Assembly (NCBI RefSeq): GCF_001625305.1
Contig: NW_017804387.1
Location: forward strand, 1,016,584-1,080,583
From: Branchiostoma belcheri
Taxonomy: Eukaryota > Chordata > Leptocardii > Amphioxiformes > Branchiostomatidae
Direction of reading: 5' to 3'
Length of the DNA stretch: 64,000 nt
Part shown: in pieces, positions 26,641-39,475 of the stretch
Numbering within the stretch: position 1 is the first letter of the stretch
Layout of the letters: every line of letters begins with the position of its first letter
The notes under the pieces: generated by a model
Seen by the model: the letters and a program-made list of their open reading frames with translations, nothing else
Databases searched by the model: none
What the model was told of the DNA's origin: nothing
Program-made: the position numbers and the translations under genes

Positions 26641-27158
26641 ATAATCTTCCCCACCAACCTCTTTCTCTTCGAGTGGACTACCTCTCTACGCAGAGGTTTA
26701 TGGTTCGGATTGTTTTGGCGTGTTTTAGGCGTTTTTATCGGGCTCCAAACGCCACTCCTAACCATGTTTGGCGGGCGTTCGGCTAGCGTTCGGGAGGCCA
26801 AATTCGTGAATGTGTGACAGCAGCTTAACTCCCCTGGTATACTAGTACTATTCCCTTTATTTTGGCCAATTTCTACTATTTTCCAGCGATCTGCGGTGCC
26901 TGGTAGAGGATATGATACTATCTTTGCAGCCAACAAAAGATCCAATTGGAGATTACGAGTGTACCGGTGGTGTCAGGTGTCCGAACAGTCCTTCACTCCA
27001 GCTTGTTCGGCATTGTTGACAGAGTGTTAAGTCGCGTGTAACGGCACCAAATCGTATTTAGATAGGCTGAGGGTGTACATGTTATTGATTGCTTTGTGTA
27101 CGTGTAACATGTGGCTGTTGTTTTCTATGTGACTTTGTTACAGGGCAGGTCAATGACA

Positions 27159-27813
27159 TTTAAAAGGCATCTGATGCAATTTCAAGGTGTGTTACGGCAA
27201 AACAAAAAATATTCTGGATGAGGAAATCTGTCTGATATTGACATATACCTAACCACATTTTTTTATATATACCAATATTTCATGACTAGACATGGTGACG
27301 GCACACTCAAGTTATACCAACTTATTTTATGCCGCCACCAACGCAGAGGACGAATACAGGACAAGACAATACTCATTTTCACTTCAGTTAAGTGAGGAAA
27401 GTCGTGTAAAGTGCCTTTTCCAAGGGCACAAGATCGGTGACATGTCAGGACTCGAAGCCGGGGCCTCTTGGTTCCGAGTCGAGAACGCTGCCGCTACGCC
27501 ACACGACACCATATATACTACCATTTCTTAGCACATTTTCGTCATTATTTCATACTTGAAGCGTTAGTTATAGCCCACAACAAGCTACTTGAGGAATCCC
27601 TTTATTTTCTGGGTACCACCAATAAAAAAGTATAGAACAGCTACGATACAAAACAAGCAACTGTTTTTCGTCGGCGACATCGCATTTTTGCCTCACAGCT
27701 ATCAGTTCACTATGGGATAGGGATAATTTAACTTACTATAATATTAAAATATTGATAAAATGACTTTTAAAATCCAGTTTTGCCGCCCAGGAATTGCGTT
27801 AAATGCCTTTAAA
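27159..27813. mobile_element. TTTAAAGGCATCC-TIR MITE, copy 2, split by a SINE
   Basis: Same family as 4231-4726: shared internal text such as GAGGAAATCTGTCTGATATT and TTTTCTGGGTACCACC. A minus-strand tRNA-derived SINE (27294-27510) lies inside, so the SINE inserted later. Confidence 0.72.
27294..27510 (-). mobile_element. tRNA-derived SINE copy (minus), nested in a MITE
   Basis: It has the family order in reverse: GGTGACGGCACAC end, TTATGCCGCCACC, CCTTTTCCAAGGGCACAAG, then the tRNA-like head ending GCCACACGACACC. MITE sequence flanks both sides. Confidence 0.65.
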
Positions 27814-28590
27814 CTATTTCTACTATTATCTTGAAAGTTCATCTGTGTTGGTAGAAGTCATTATGCATCAAGTTTAAACTGTAATTTCCAAGACAAGAAA
27901 TTGGACTCAGCCAAATTTTCGGCTATACAACTCCAGTCTTTGTCAAGGAATGAACAATCCACCGCTTCCATGACGTCACGTATATAACACACGTGACTCC
28001 GTGAGCAGTGGATCACACAGGTTGCAGAAAGTCAGTGGTGCCCCCCGTCTCTGTTGAGGGATGGTTGTAATGACCTGATGTAGATGACCTCTTCAATCCC
28101 TCATGCAAAGAAGTACTGGTTCTGAGTCCAGGATTCTTACTTTGTCCAGTGAGACTGAATGACCAGGGGATTCTATGTGTATATCATGTTGTGAGACCTC
28201 CGAGGTAGTCGAGCTAGGTCGTTTGTGTTCTAAGAACCTAGCCTTGAGGGATCTTTCCGTCTCCAATATAGGTTTCCTTACACGGGCCCTTGGAAGTCTG
28301 TCCTTGACATTGTATGTGGTAAACTACCCCACACTTGCTTTTCTAAGGCGTTGACTATGAGTTGTTTTCCCATAAATTATGCCCAGTCAGGTATGGGGGC
28401 AATGACCGTTCATTTGTTACCGTGGATTGAACACGTTCAGACAGGTTATATCGGTCCCTGTTGTTGTTACGCTCACAGTTGGGGGTAGATGATATTTCAT
28501 TTAGAAGGATGAATGGAGAGAGACAGGTATTTTAGAGGCACCCAATGCAATTTCTAGGCGGCAAAGCATGGATTTTCAAAGGTTTTTCGT

Positions 28591-28829
28591 GGGGTCGTGG
28601 CGCAATGGCAGCGTGCGCGACTCGGAACCAAGAGGTCCCGGGTTCGAGTCCTGGCATGTCACCGATCTTGTGCCCTTGGGAAAGGCACTTTACACGACTT
28701 TCCCCCACTAGACTCGAGTGAAAATGAGTATTGTCTGTCCAGTATTCGTTTCTATGTGCGGGACACAACACCAGCAACAGCTGCCTCTGTTCCGCGTGTA
28801 TTGCATTGTGGCAATTTCAATAAAATAAA
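28591..28829 (+). mobile_element. tRNA-derived SINE copy (plus)
   Basis: It starts GGGGTCGTGGCGCAATGGCA, has the B box GGTTCGAGTCC, then CCCTTGGGAAAGGCACTTTA, and ends near AATAAAATAAATAAC. The upstream 50 bp is an end fragment of the TTTAAAGGCATCC MITE family. Confidence 0.65.
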
Positions 28830-30317
28830 TAACAAGTATGATGTTTTAAAAAAACACAGGCGACGATTTTGTGTTTATCTATTCCGTTGTTGATAAATCG
28901 TTCTTTTCATACACGTACACATATAATTTAGAAAGAATCCAGAATTTCTGCTAAAGTACGAGGAAAGCCGCCAGGGGTCCAAAATCAGTTAGGCCCTCGT
29001 GCATTTTATGAGATCTAGCGAGGCTTCGGAAAGAATTCAAGACAGCTGCTAACATGGCTAACACTTGTCATCTTGACCGACCACTGAAGCATGTTGGATG
29101 GATTCTTGCGTTTATACGGGCATTAAAATAAGTTGAATACAGATGGAACTTCTCAGTTAACATTGGAAATGGGGCAAGTTTACAAGCACTGGTTCACGGT
29201 GTTATTTGTGTAGCATATCTAGGCGAAAATGTGACCAAAGATCCACGCAGACCAACACTTGACGCCGATTGTAATATTTTTTATCATTTCGTGATCTAGA
29301 GGAAATTTTTAGCCGTGGCGTTTCTCGGTACTGTATTAAAATGTACTGTCGGTTTAAACCGACATAATCAGAGGTCTAGTCAGCTTGATTTTTTTTCCGT
29401 CCGTCAACTCAATTTTTGTTTCCCGTCAGATTGTGTCGAGATTATGTTTAATTATATTTACATGTAGTTGACCCACTGAACGTTACTTTCTGAATGTTGA
29501 GGAGCACTTTGCTGTTTGACATCTCTTTTAAAGAGGAATTACACATTCAAGAGTTTTAGCGTTACAATTTATTGAGGAGGCGCGTCATACACTACTAGTT
29601 TTACTAGCATACTAGTATGTCCTGTCAAGATCGAACGGGCAAGCCTCACTTCTTGCAAAGTAACAGTTTTAACACGTTACAAGATCTAAACAAATACGGC
29701 GAACAGATAAAATAGTCAACACTTTAAAACAGCACCCATTTGATACGGTACGCCGCGGTCCTTGTACTCACTACCTCGAGTGTAACCTTACTACTGTAAC
29801 ACGAACGTTACTGTTTGCCAATCATCTTGAAATATGCAACAAATACGTGTAGACGTAATAATGTGTTACGATAGCCTCCAGAGTTTTTTCGGCCAACAAC
29901 GCGTGATCGTACTGTCAACAAAACTTACATGTAGCCAGTGCCTTTTTTATGTCACGTCGGCCACCTTTCATGATCAAGCTGTATTTTACCGCCCCGTCCT
30001 GCCATGCCAGAGCACCAGCTTGGGTCGTCGTCTCCCGCGCATCGGGCGGGTGTTAATATCTTAACGATTTAATCGCCTCCGCCGGCAAATTTCCTCTGAT
30101 TTTCTCGAGATCCGTGCAAACTTCCAAGCTCTTTCTATATCTCTACACGCCATTTTTGGGGGCGTCAAAGATGAGCAAAGATGACAGATTGGACCATTTT
30201 TACCCGTGCGCGGAAAATTTCCATCAAAACGACATGTTACACGTTGAGTTTTTGTACGATCCCTCAACCCACAGGCTTTCGGTCACATTGTGTCCTCTAC
30301 AACATCCATAGCTAACA
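28830..30317. other. No feature recognised
   Basis: Intergenic or intronic sequence without convincing exons, RNA genes or strong repeats. It has moderate base composition and scattered short ORFs without similarity I can recognise. Confidence 0.4.
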
Positions 30318-30806
30318 GCTCGAACGTTGCTTCGCCTTAGTTCAGCAAAATCCTTTTGTTTTCGAGGCTCTTCTCAAAACAAGTTGACAGCTTCGACAGT
30401 GTCGAACGGAATTATGGGGAGTTGGGCTGATACCACTAGAATTGTAGGGGTGATGACTGATACTATACTAGTATTCGGTGCAGTTTGCATTTCCGGGAAG
30501 CCTTCCACATTTTCAAACATAGGATTGTACAACGGATTCATAAGTGTTTTCCATGGCCTTCCTTTCAACCCCGATTTTTGTGCCCCTCCCCTCCACGTAC
30601 CAGCCCTCCTCCGGTAAATATGGGAAACAATCCCTAGGGTCGGTCAGTGACCTAAAACGCAGCATGGTTGTAGAAAATCCTTGGTTCCTAGTGCCTTTAA
30701 TACGTGATCTAACGTGATAAACCACAGATATACGTCCAAACATACACAATGTCGCATATTTTGCAAACTATATTCAACATGTATTCAATTTTAATATCTT
30801 GATAAA
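30318..30806 (+). repeat. Segmental direct repeat, unit 1 (empty site)
   Basis: A roughly 490-bp unit shared with 33648-34332: CAGCAAAATCCTTTTGTTTT, GATGACTGATACTATACTAG, CCCTAGGGTCGGTCAGTGAC and ATACGTCCAAACATACACAA occur in the same order. Unit 1 lacks the insertion present in unit 2. Confidence 0.8.
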
Positions 30807-32774
30807 CGAAGCACTTCCGACAAAGGCACATCGTTCGTCCCCTAGACGTCAGGCAAAGAAGCGGGGTTTTGTCAGTTTAGATCATATTCTAACTTCATTC
30901 AAACTTATCATGGTACCAGTAACTCGGTGCCAGAAGCACATGTGTACGTCGACCTGTGACGTCTACCCAACTTCGGCCGACTGCAGGGAAGAGCCGCGGC
31001 CATGGATAGGGGGCTTTCTTTTGTACAATCCTCCCATATTTCTGAAATGAAAAAATAGGTACCCATTCACAAAAAATGGCTGTAAACTCAAGGATCTTTG
31101 TCGCACAGTGCTATTAAACAACGCCGAAACATATCAAAATGTCCGCCCGTTTTTTCCTCTGGTCAAAAACGCCAGAAAAAAATGAAATTAAGATCTCAGT
31201 TCAGTACATTTTTATACTAATTTCATAATATTTAACGTTGTAAAATTTTTTAATCATTTTAAAACAACGAGAAAATATTGCAAATATAATTTTAAAAAAC
31301 GCGCTATGACTTGGAATGGACTCTATAAGTTTCAGCAAGTGAATCCCGGAAAAATCTATCTGTAAGACATAAAAGGACATACTAGTCAATAGGAACAAAG
31401 ATCACTGGATACCGGTGTTCATTATCTATCGAAGAGATCCTTTTCTTCGCCGCTGCAAATTTCAGATGCTCGGTCAAGCGGTGGTTGACTTTTAGAAAGC
31501 AGGACATTTTTTTTAAACCAAACATAAGTTTACGTGCGCTCTGGATCGATACGCAAAAACCATACATAATGTACATAGAATAGCCTGTTGCTGTGTGTAC
31601 ATTCTGTAAGGGGAGGGATAGGCTGTCAAACCCAAGTTTCGCAGATACGGGCTTGTCTGGGTAGGTGTTTGAACAAACAGACCATAGTTTACATGTAGAC
31701 TACCATATGCTAGAGCCACTACAGTAGAACAATTGGTCACCGCATTGAGGAAAGAGTGGTACGGTCTTTTTAACAGTTTCTGCAGCTGTACATTGTGGTG
31801 AGGGTGATAAATGACCAGTTAATTTGTCATGTCAGACAGGTCGGTGTGTGAAGGTGATAAATGACCTGACCAGGTACTGTTCCAACATGCAAGTTGATAT
31901 CTACTACCGCGTTTTGTAGTTAGTCAGAAAAATGTTTATGACAGCCGTATATGAAAGTCTGTAATGCTGCAAAAACAGGCTTGGCTGGGCACTGACCTCA
32001 CTTGCGTGATGTACATCTTTGAAATTGTACATTGACATTGACAAAGACATTGGTAAAAACCTGTGTGCAAACCTTATCTATCATGCACATTGCAATTAGG
32101 GCAATGTAACAAGTTTGCCGTAATTTACTTCCTGTTGTACATATACATTGATGCCAATAGGATAGGAATAGGAACTTGAAATGACCGAGAAACGTAATCT
32201 CCAAGCAGGTAATATGGTAACGCGTAATACAAGGTAATACCCATCGGCCAGAGGAGTGTCCATTAGCTACCGTATGATCTACTTGAAGATTACAAGAAAC
32301 GTTTCAATGTTTATTGATCCGTATGTTAACTCTAATACAGGTAGATGTGGTCTAATGGTTACAAGGCACTTTCACACAGAGTTACCAATGGTCTAGGAGA
32401 TTATAGTCAGAAGGCTGCACAGAACGAGCTTATAGAGGGCTCAAGTCGACCCGCAAAGGAAGATCAGGCGGTTCCACAAGTGTCATCTGTTGTTGTTCTG
32501 TCCAAACTGCACGTGTGACGGTGCGTAGAGAAGTGTCTTGATTTTGTGACATTTGTTGTTTCCGATTCCGAATGCGGAAAGGTATTTCCAGATATTTGCT
32601 AGGGGTGTAGGAAAGCTAAGTGCTCGAAGTAGCGAATAGCGGTGTCTGCGTCTTGGCAGAAAACATAATTGATAGTTGTGTATAAAGTTACAGTACCGAA
32701 GTAGGTCAGCCAGCTGGGCTTGCCATGGGGTCACAACCAGGTCACAACCTTCCTCTGCCGAGTCAGCAGATCAG

Positions 32775-32880
32775 TAGCCTGGATGCCAGACCCAAAGCAC
32801 ACTGGACACAAAATATCTCAGTGTGCAAGGCTCACTGAGATATTTGTGTCCAGTGTGCTATGGGTCTGGAACCCAGGCTA
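32775..32880. mobile_element. 106-bp foldback element with 9-bp target duplication
   Basis: TAGCCTGG..CCAGGCTA ends with about 48-bp arms (ACACTGGACACAAA, TATCTCAGTG and complements). GCAGATCAG flanks it on both sides (32766-32774 and 32881-32889), an exact 9-bp target-site duplication. Confidence 0.85.
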
Positions 32881-33105
32881 GCAGATCAGGGCAGATGAGG
32901 TTGAACATTTGTAACGGCATAGAGATAATCTTTGTTGAAGATTTCTGAGTTCAACTCAAGCCGGGCATTTATAGAACTGACCATCAGTCGAGGCACAACT
33001 ATTATGTTATTATAATATCACATGTTACGTTACGACGATCAAGAACGGCTAACGGACCATTTCCACTCATAAAACCTCTTATAATTTCATATGTACTTAC
33101 GTGGG

Positions 33106-33185
33106 GTTTATATTTTCGGCCGGAATTCTACGAGATTGGCGCCGGCTGGCCAGTGGGGAACGATCCCGCCGGCATTTATATGGAG
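33106..33185 (-). promoter_or_regulatory. Possible alternative minus-strand promoter and 5' exon
   Basis: On the minus strand a TATAAATG occurs at about 33174-33181, followed by GC-rich sequence and, about 70 bp on, a donor (CCCAC then GTAAGTAC) ending at 33107. This could be a distal first exon of gene A, but there is no transcript support. Confidence 0.2.
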
Positions 33186-33647
33186 AGCCGGGCGTCATTG
33201 CTAGTGACCTACATTTTCTTATACCGTGCGTGACTTGACCTCTTCTTTAACTGAAACTTGAAGTTAATCGACGATAGTCAGAATATACATATACATTGAT
33301 GTTTAACTTTATTTCCACCCGAGACACTTTTGGGATTTTGAAAAGTTTTTAAAAAGTGCGTACTTTATTCGGGAATTTATTTTGCTATCAGTCCTCTGCC
33401 GATATACGGTATGTAAACCTGCAGTTTCACACTCAGTTGGAACAATTTCGATAGAGAAAGTTACGTTTTTCAACGTGAATTTTGTGACCAGTATCCTGTC
33501 TTCATCTGGTCTTGACACTTTGATGGATGGTTCTTAGCTATGGGCAGGGAGGGCTCGGGTAGTTAATGATTAAAACAGCAGTTCGCACTTCTTCGCTGTT
33601 TATCAGTCTCTGTCCCTGATCACTGTATAATTACCATGTGGCTACAC

Positions 33648-34332
33648 TCGAACGTTGTTTGCTTTTCAGCAAAATCCTTTTGTTTTCGAGGCTCTTCTCA
33701 GAGCAAGTTGACAGCTTCGACAGTGGAAAGGAACTACATGGGGAGTTGGGCTGATACCACTACTAAGAATTGTAGGGGTGATGACTGATACTATACTAGT
33801 ATTCGGTGCGAGTTTATAAGTGCGCCTAATCTCCAAGCAGATCCCTATCGGTGGCAAAAAGACAGTATCAAATTGGCCAGACAGTATCCATAAGCCAGAG
33901 AAGCTCAATTAGCCACCGACGGGTGGTGGGGATCAGGACAACAAAAAAAAACGGCCACATATAAAAAGGTAACGATCATTCCCCACAACCTCTGCTTGGA
34001 GAGTAAAAAGCGCCCGCATTTCCGGGAAGCCTTGCACATTTTCAAAGCTAAAGGGACATGGGATTGAACAATGGATTCATAAAAAATATCCATGACCTTC
34101 CTCTCGACCCCGATTTTTTGTGCCCCTCCCCTCCACGTACCAGTCCTTCCCCGGTAAATATCGTATAATCCCTAGGGTCGGTCAGTGACCTAAATGGACT
34201 TGGTTGTAGAATGCCCTTGGTTTTTCCTATGCCTTACCCAATACGTGCCAAACCACAGATATACGTCCAAACATACACAATGTCGCATGTATAGCTATTC
34301 AACATGTATTCAATTTAGCTTGATAATAAAAC
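33648..34332 (+). repeat. Segmental direct repeat, unit 2 (filled site)
   Basis: Second copy of the unit at 30318-30806, about 3.3 kb away. It is interrupted at 33811-34015 by a roughly 200-bp element that is present in the opposite orientation at 26340-26530. Confidence 0.8.
33811..34015. mobile_element. MITE-like insertion with inverted GCGCC/CTCCAAGCAG ends
   Basis: The left end has GTGCGCCTAATCTCCAAGCA, and the right end CTGCTTGGAGAGTAAAAAGC then GCCC. Comparison with the empty site at about 30480 defines it as an insertion. The exact target duplication is unclear. Confidence 0.65.
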
Positions 34333-35149
34333 GACGGGTGTATTTTGATACTAGTAGTTTGAGCCATCATCAAACTCGGCTGACGTGCGTGCGGGACGTA
34401 CTTGTGATGTTAGATCTGTAACAATTTTCGCGTCCAATTCATTATTTTGTTCTAATTATTGCGTCCATTTTTGCGTCCATTTCACCATTTCAACAAACCA
34501 TTTCCATTGTTGCCATGGTATTGATTGGCGTAAGCAGGTGCTGAGGTAAAGTCCGCCTCACCTCGGAACGGCGCACCTCGGCACTGGGGCACGGTCAGAA
34601 ACTGACTGGAATCATCTTCCCGAGAAATTATTAGAGCAACGTGTTTGTAATGGAATCATAAGATACAGTATGTATATTTAATGCTTCTAGCTTTTACCAA
34701 GATCCGTGGTGTGATTCGTAAAAAAAATGTAAGTCCTTTCTTTTATACCGGCATCTTCATACACCAAGTTCTGTTTCTGACAGCCCCATCCGTAAAGTAA
34801 AATGCCCCCCTCTTGTTTAACAATGTTGGTTTTCTTTGTTCCGTGTTAACAAGTCGTTGCCAGGAACATGAATAAAGCAATACCTTGGCTTTTTCTATGA
34901 TAACCAATGACTCTGAACGCACCTTTCTTATATTAGAATTCCAGATACCTATTATTTTAACATTGTTCCTGTCGTTACGTCATCATGTGCCAAACATGTG
35001 TTTTCCACATGCGGACTGAAAGCTCTGCGATGCAAGCCAACTTGCAAGGCAAGCGGTTTTTAAAACTCCGCCTCTGTGGGCGGACCATGACATTTGATCA
35101 CCTTGTCACCCGTTTCCGCCGATAGTATGTGTAATAGTTATACCCTTTG

Positions 35150-35505
35150 ACGTTTGCCGCTGACGAATCGCGTCCATGGGGCGGGGCGAAAAGGGGAAAC
35201 TGAGATGCCCAGGTCCTGCGTCCTGGCCACATTCTTACGTGAGGCACGCTGGAGAACACATCGTAGCAGCCGTCCAAGGGAGTTTCGCCGAGCGGGGCGG
35301 CGGGTGCATCGGCGGGCGGGCGCTTTTAGCGGCGGGTGAGGGAGCGGGGACTGGACGGGAAATGGCTGGGCGAGCGGGCGACCGGCTGGGCCAGCGGGCA
35401 GACGAGGAGCGGGCGGGTCAGCGAGGAGCGGTCGGTCGGGCAGGCACTACCCCAGCCGTAGAGGTCCAGAGAAACCTACGAAGGACAGGTTGAAGCTATT
35501 AAAAG
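35150..35505 (+). ncRNA. Putative lncRNA exon 1 in a CpG-rich segment
   Basis: The strongest GC/CpG patch of the window (GCGGGCG words, 35160-35480) ends at a good plus-strand donor (AAAAG then GTATGTTT at 35505). Open frames across it are Gly/Arg-rich and stop before the donor, so a noncoding leader is likelier than a CDS. The start is not fixed. Confidence 0.35.
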
Positions 35506-37222
35506 GTATGTTTTAATGTTACTTCCTACTGTTGTAATGTGCCATAATTTAGTCTAAATTTTGCAATCACAGGCGTGTTTTTCCATATGTCTGTTAGTTG
35601 TTGTACTGTGGACTTGTCGCTATTTTCTTGTGTACTAGTATGCATTACTTTGTGTCCTGTATACGTATGTGAAGTAAACTTTCCCCTATTTCTGTTTGAA
35701 ATAAATTTTCTTGGTATATTTCAAGAAGACTTTTTCGCGATTTCTACAATTTTTTCTATGTTATTCTGGTGTTCTTGGGGTATTTCCTTATGTTTGACGC
35801 TATTTATCACGTACAGTTTCCGACAATTTAAGATTCAGACCTACATGTATAAATTATGCCAAGGAGGGACAGTTCTACTAACCTTGGAAAAACTGAGCCG
35901 CAGAGTAGAGAACTAGAATTAGATTTTCGCCTTCGATGAGGCGTGGTACAAGGATTTAGAAATGGGGGTGCTTGGTCTGAGAGCTTACCCCTTTCTTGAC
36001 TATCAGCTTTTGCCTAATTTGTTCCTAGTACTAGTATCACTCGCAGCTAGTGGTTTGGGGAAATTTTGGTGAGTTCGCTTTTACGATAAGAATTGCAAAT
36101 TATTGATTACGGATTCGATGGCCGTATACATTTATATCAGCCGCACAGAGTATCGATCATAGTCAGCGTGACTTGAACGTTTTATTTGTGTGATGTTAGC
36201 CAAGTACTTGGTTGTGTCTTCAAAGTTCCAGTGTCAGGATTTGGGAGAGAAAGTTTAAAGTTGCTTGTTAGCTGGTTACCACACGAGTGGAGAGAAGTTG
36301 GAATTTTAGTTTAATACGCATTAAAAGTGTGTGCCACATGACGTCAACTTCCACCGGGATCAAGTTTTTCGGCCTTATGATATTCTCGGACTAGTACTCC
36401 CCTTTCCGACAAAACCTTTCTGTTCAGATTATTGGCTTAGGGATACTAGTATTTGCAGGCCCCCGCCATGCTCTGCTGATATGCTAGATCTTTCCAGCTG
36501 GCCTTTCTAATCATTGTCGTCCTGTAACTGACCCGGTAAAATACCCCTGCATGAAATACCTCTGGGCGGGCGGGCGGTGACCGTGAGATACCGGAAGCAT
36601 ACGATGGTCTGGCTGCCAAGGCTATGCTGAAGTAATAGCACTCTTGGTCTTGAAGTTTATATTCTTCTGTTAGTATAATGCCTGATGAATATTTTTTGGA
36701 AATTTGTATTGTGAAGATTCCAACACCCGTTTTCCTGACTTCACTCATCTTGTTCTTCGTGTGCGTGGTTTATTCCGTCCATTTTGTTTACAGAATTTGG
36801 TCAGTATTTCATTACAGATCTAACTTGTATTTATCAGGTATTGACGATCAGCGGCTGGTTTTCTTTCGTCCGACTTGTTAGGACTTTGGTTTATGTAAAG
36901 TTTGAGCCACCTGACGCCAAGTTCCGCTAGGGTTTTCCGGCCTTACCCTTAATTCTCTCCGTCAAGGCTCTTCTGTCCAGTAACCCCGGGCGTTGGTTTT
37001 TCTTGTCTCTCCAGTAAACCTCAGACATCTCCAGTAAACCTCAGACATGCAGCGAGGGATACCCTACTGTACATACATTTAGTTTACCTGCTGACATCCC
37101 AACATAAAGAGGTCCAAGTTTCATATCCGCGGTCACGCTGAACGCTGTCGAACTATGCTGAATAACGCAACCCTCGAATACAACAAACTTTGCTAACCTG
37201 TTCTACACTGTTTTTTTTCCAG

Positions 37223-37287
37223 CTCTACATGACGACAAACGCAACAGTTACTCAAGAATACAATTAAGAAGTGGAATAAAATACCAG
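37223..37287 (+). ncRNA. Putative lncRNA exon 2
   Basis: A 65-bp segment between an excellent acceptor (TTTTTTTTCCAG) and a consensus donor (CCAG then GTGAGT). Its only ATG frame, MTTNATVTQEYN, stops inside the exon. Confidence 0.4.
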
Positions 37288-37449
37288 GTGAGTGCCTAAC
37301 CATCCTTATTTCATCATCATGCAATATTGTACATAACCACGATAATTAGGCAATGTTCGCATATATCTATAGTACTTCTTTCATGAAAAGCTGTGTGTTT
37401 TGAAATACGGTACCATGTTTACTATGATGTCATTGCTGGGAAAACAGTG

Positions 37450-37711
37450 TAGCCTCGGTGCCAGGTGCCAGGCCCCTGTGCCACGATACTCAATTCGGTC
37501 AGGGAAATCTCACGCCTGGAACACAGAATTTGCAGCTGGGGTCTAATTTATACGTCTAGATAAACTGAAGAAGGAAGCCAGCTCCGAAGCTGTGGCGTGT
37601 TGGGCAGTATAGAGGCCCGGTCGAGAGGCTCAGAAAGAAGAAGCACTTTCTTTATTCCAAGCAAGGAGTTAAGCTCCTTGTTCTAAGTGCTGGGGTCTGG
37701 CACGCAGGCTA
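37450..37711. mobile_element. TAGCCT-ended element, larger relative
   Basis: The ends TAGCCTCGGTGCCAG and CTGGCACGCAGGCTA resemble those of 32775-32880. An inner hairpin occurs near AAGCAAGGAGTTAAGCTCCT. No obvious target duplication is seen. Confidence 0.5.
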
Positions 37712-37956
37712 TTCATAATTACCTGGCAGCAAAAATCTCATACGGCATGTATACTTCATGATGTCGCAATTTTCATTGTCAGAAAATGTGTTATATATAT
37801 ATATGTGTCTGCTTCATTGCATTCTGTAAAATTAATAGACTCACATGCTTTGCATATTTACATTCATGACATCAAATCTTGTTAATTTAAGTTAATCAAA
37901 GCTGGCCAAAGTTGGCATAGATTCATTTATGCTCTTTTCTCTCTTTATACCCACAG

Positions 37957-38130
37957 GTAAACTTCGCCATGTCCACCCTGAGATGCAGACTACAGCTAAC
38001 CCAGTCGTGGAAGGATTGGGGTGTGCATTCATGTTTTGCAGCCAAGAAAATTGAAAAACAAGCATGGAATGCAACAGCATCATGAAAGCGAAGAAAATAA
38101 AAAATAAAAAAGCAAGACTGACACAAACAT
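37957..38130 (+). ncRNA. Putative lncRNA terminal exon
   Basis: Acceptor TTTATACCCACAG at 37956 is followed by about 150 bp and two overlapping AATAAA signals (38096-38101 and 38103-38108). A short frame starts MSTLRCRLQLTQSWKDW and ends after 38 residues; I do not recognise it. The transcript would converge on the 3' end of gene B. Confidence 0.35.
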
Positions 38131-38199
38131 ACATGATAGAAAACACACAAGTGAATAAAATTCCTTACACAAAACATCACTGTTACACTACATGTGTCA

Positions 38200-39190
38200 C
38201 ACAGTAAAGTTATAAAAAAACGACCAGCATCATATAGTTGAAACTAAAAACATATTTGAAGTATTATAAGCTTGAATATGCTGCTCCTGAGCAGGAAATT
38301 TGTTCTCTCTTAATAGAAGAAAACATATTTTAAATATCAATAAAGACAATCATTGATATTCTGTGTGCAAAAATCCACAGTTTGCCCGAAAAGGTGCCTT
38401 TTGCATGCATGGTAACATAAGCCTTTCCTGCTTGTTCCGATGACCACAAGGCCGGAGGCTACCTCAAAACCAATTCCCTAGGGAATGCATTCGTGCAATT
38501 TTTGAAATTCTTTCAAAGCGATCGCAGTACTTACACAAATGCAGCATACTGATATCTGTGAGGCAAGAATAAGATGTAACTGGAGGAAAACGGTTGCTTG
38601 TTTGGTGTCGTAAGCTGCAGCTACTAGCTATTTATGGGCGGCACACAAAAATAAAGGGACTTGTGGCTTGTTTAGGGGCAACTTCAAACGCTTCAAGTAT
38701 GAAATGATGACAATATGTGCTACGAAAAAGGGCAATGACGTTAAATGTCAATATCAGGGCGGAGAAAATGTTTGTATGTCATATAGCAACAAACTATAAG
38801 TCAAGAAACTAAGATGATGATCTATGATGACTGCAAAGTATCTCGCAGCACTTATTTGTACGGTGCAGTGGGGACCTCTAGCGTTTCAAATTATTTTTGC
38901 ACCTGTTGGATGCGTGTCTTCCTGCAATGATAACCTCAGCCGTTTGGCGGCGTGTTGTTTGGACCGTGTGTAGGATGTAAAAATTAAAAGAGGTTGATTC
39001 TAATACACGTACTAGTAACTTATCCATTTCAAACGTACTATGGCAGGTCAGTAAAGAATTATATCAATCATATTTTTCAGATAAAATCATAGGTTTGGCT
39101 CGGAACAGCCGATGCAAATACCAAACGAAGCGTGCACTTTACAATGAAGAAATCGACACACAAACAAGATTATCAAAACGCAGTAGATGT
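38200..39190. other. No feature recognised; possible gene B 3' flank
   Basis: AT-rich sequence. At 38500-38720 a piece resembles the interior of the TTTAAAGGCATCC MITE family (CTTCAAGTATGAAATGATGA). No exon is seen. Confidence 0.35.
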
Positions 39191-39193
39191 CAC

Positions 39194-39253
39194 TTTATTC
39201 TCAAAGTAGAATGGACGCATAAAACCGAACCTTTACAATTGTACAGCTTTATT
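39194..39253 (-). terminator. Candidate polyadenylation signals of gene B
   Basis: Two minus-strand AATAAA hexamers at 39194-39199 and 39248-39253 are the first I find past the stop codon. They would give a 3' UTR of about 1.4-1.5 kb that contains a MITE. Confidence 0.3.
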
Positions 39254-39475
39254 TTGCAAAAACATTTGCATATAATATCTAAGAATTCATGAAAAGTACT
39301 ATAACCCTTATACCCCACCATACTGTTATCCTAGCTATAGAAAATACCTTCCAAATGTTCATGGGTATCACAACATATCAAAACAAAATTTAAAACTGAC
39401 ATTTAAGCTGACCCTCACACACTACTGAGATGCTGAAAGGCTTATTAGCTTCAAATAAGATAAATCCGTGAAAGA

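Noticed and set aside
28591-28663. A functional tRNA gene.
   Set aside because: The head has Pol III-like boxes but no proper cloverleaf, and it recurs with a shared body, so it is a SINE.
35176-35493. 105-codon Gly/Arg-rich protein in the CpG segment.
   Set aside because: GC-driven open frame with no recognisable domain and a stop before the donor.
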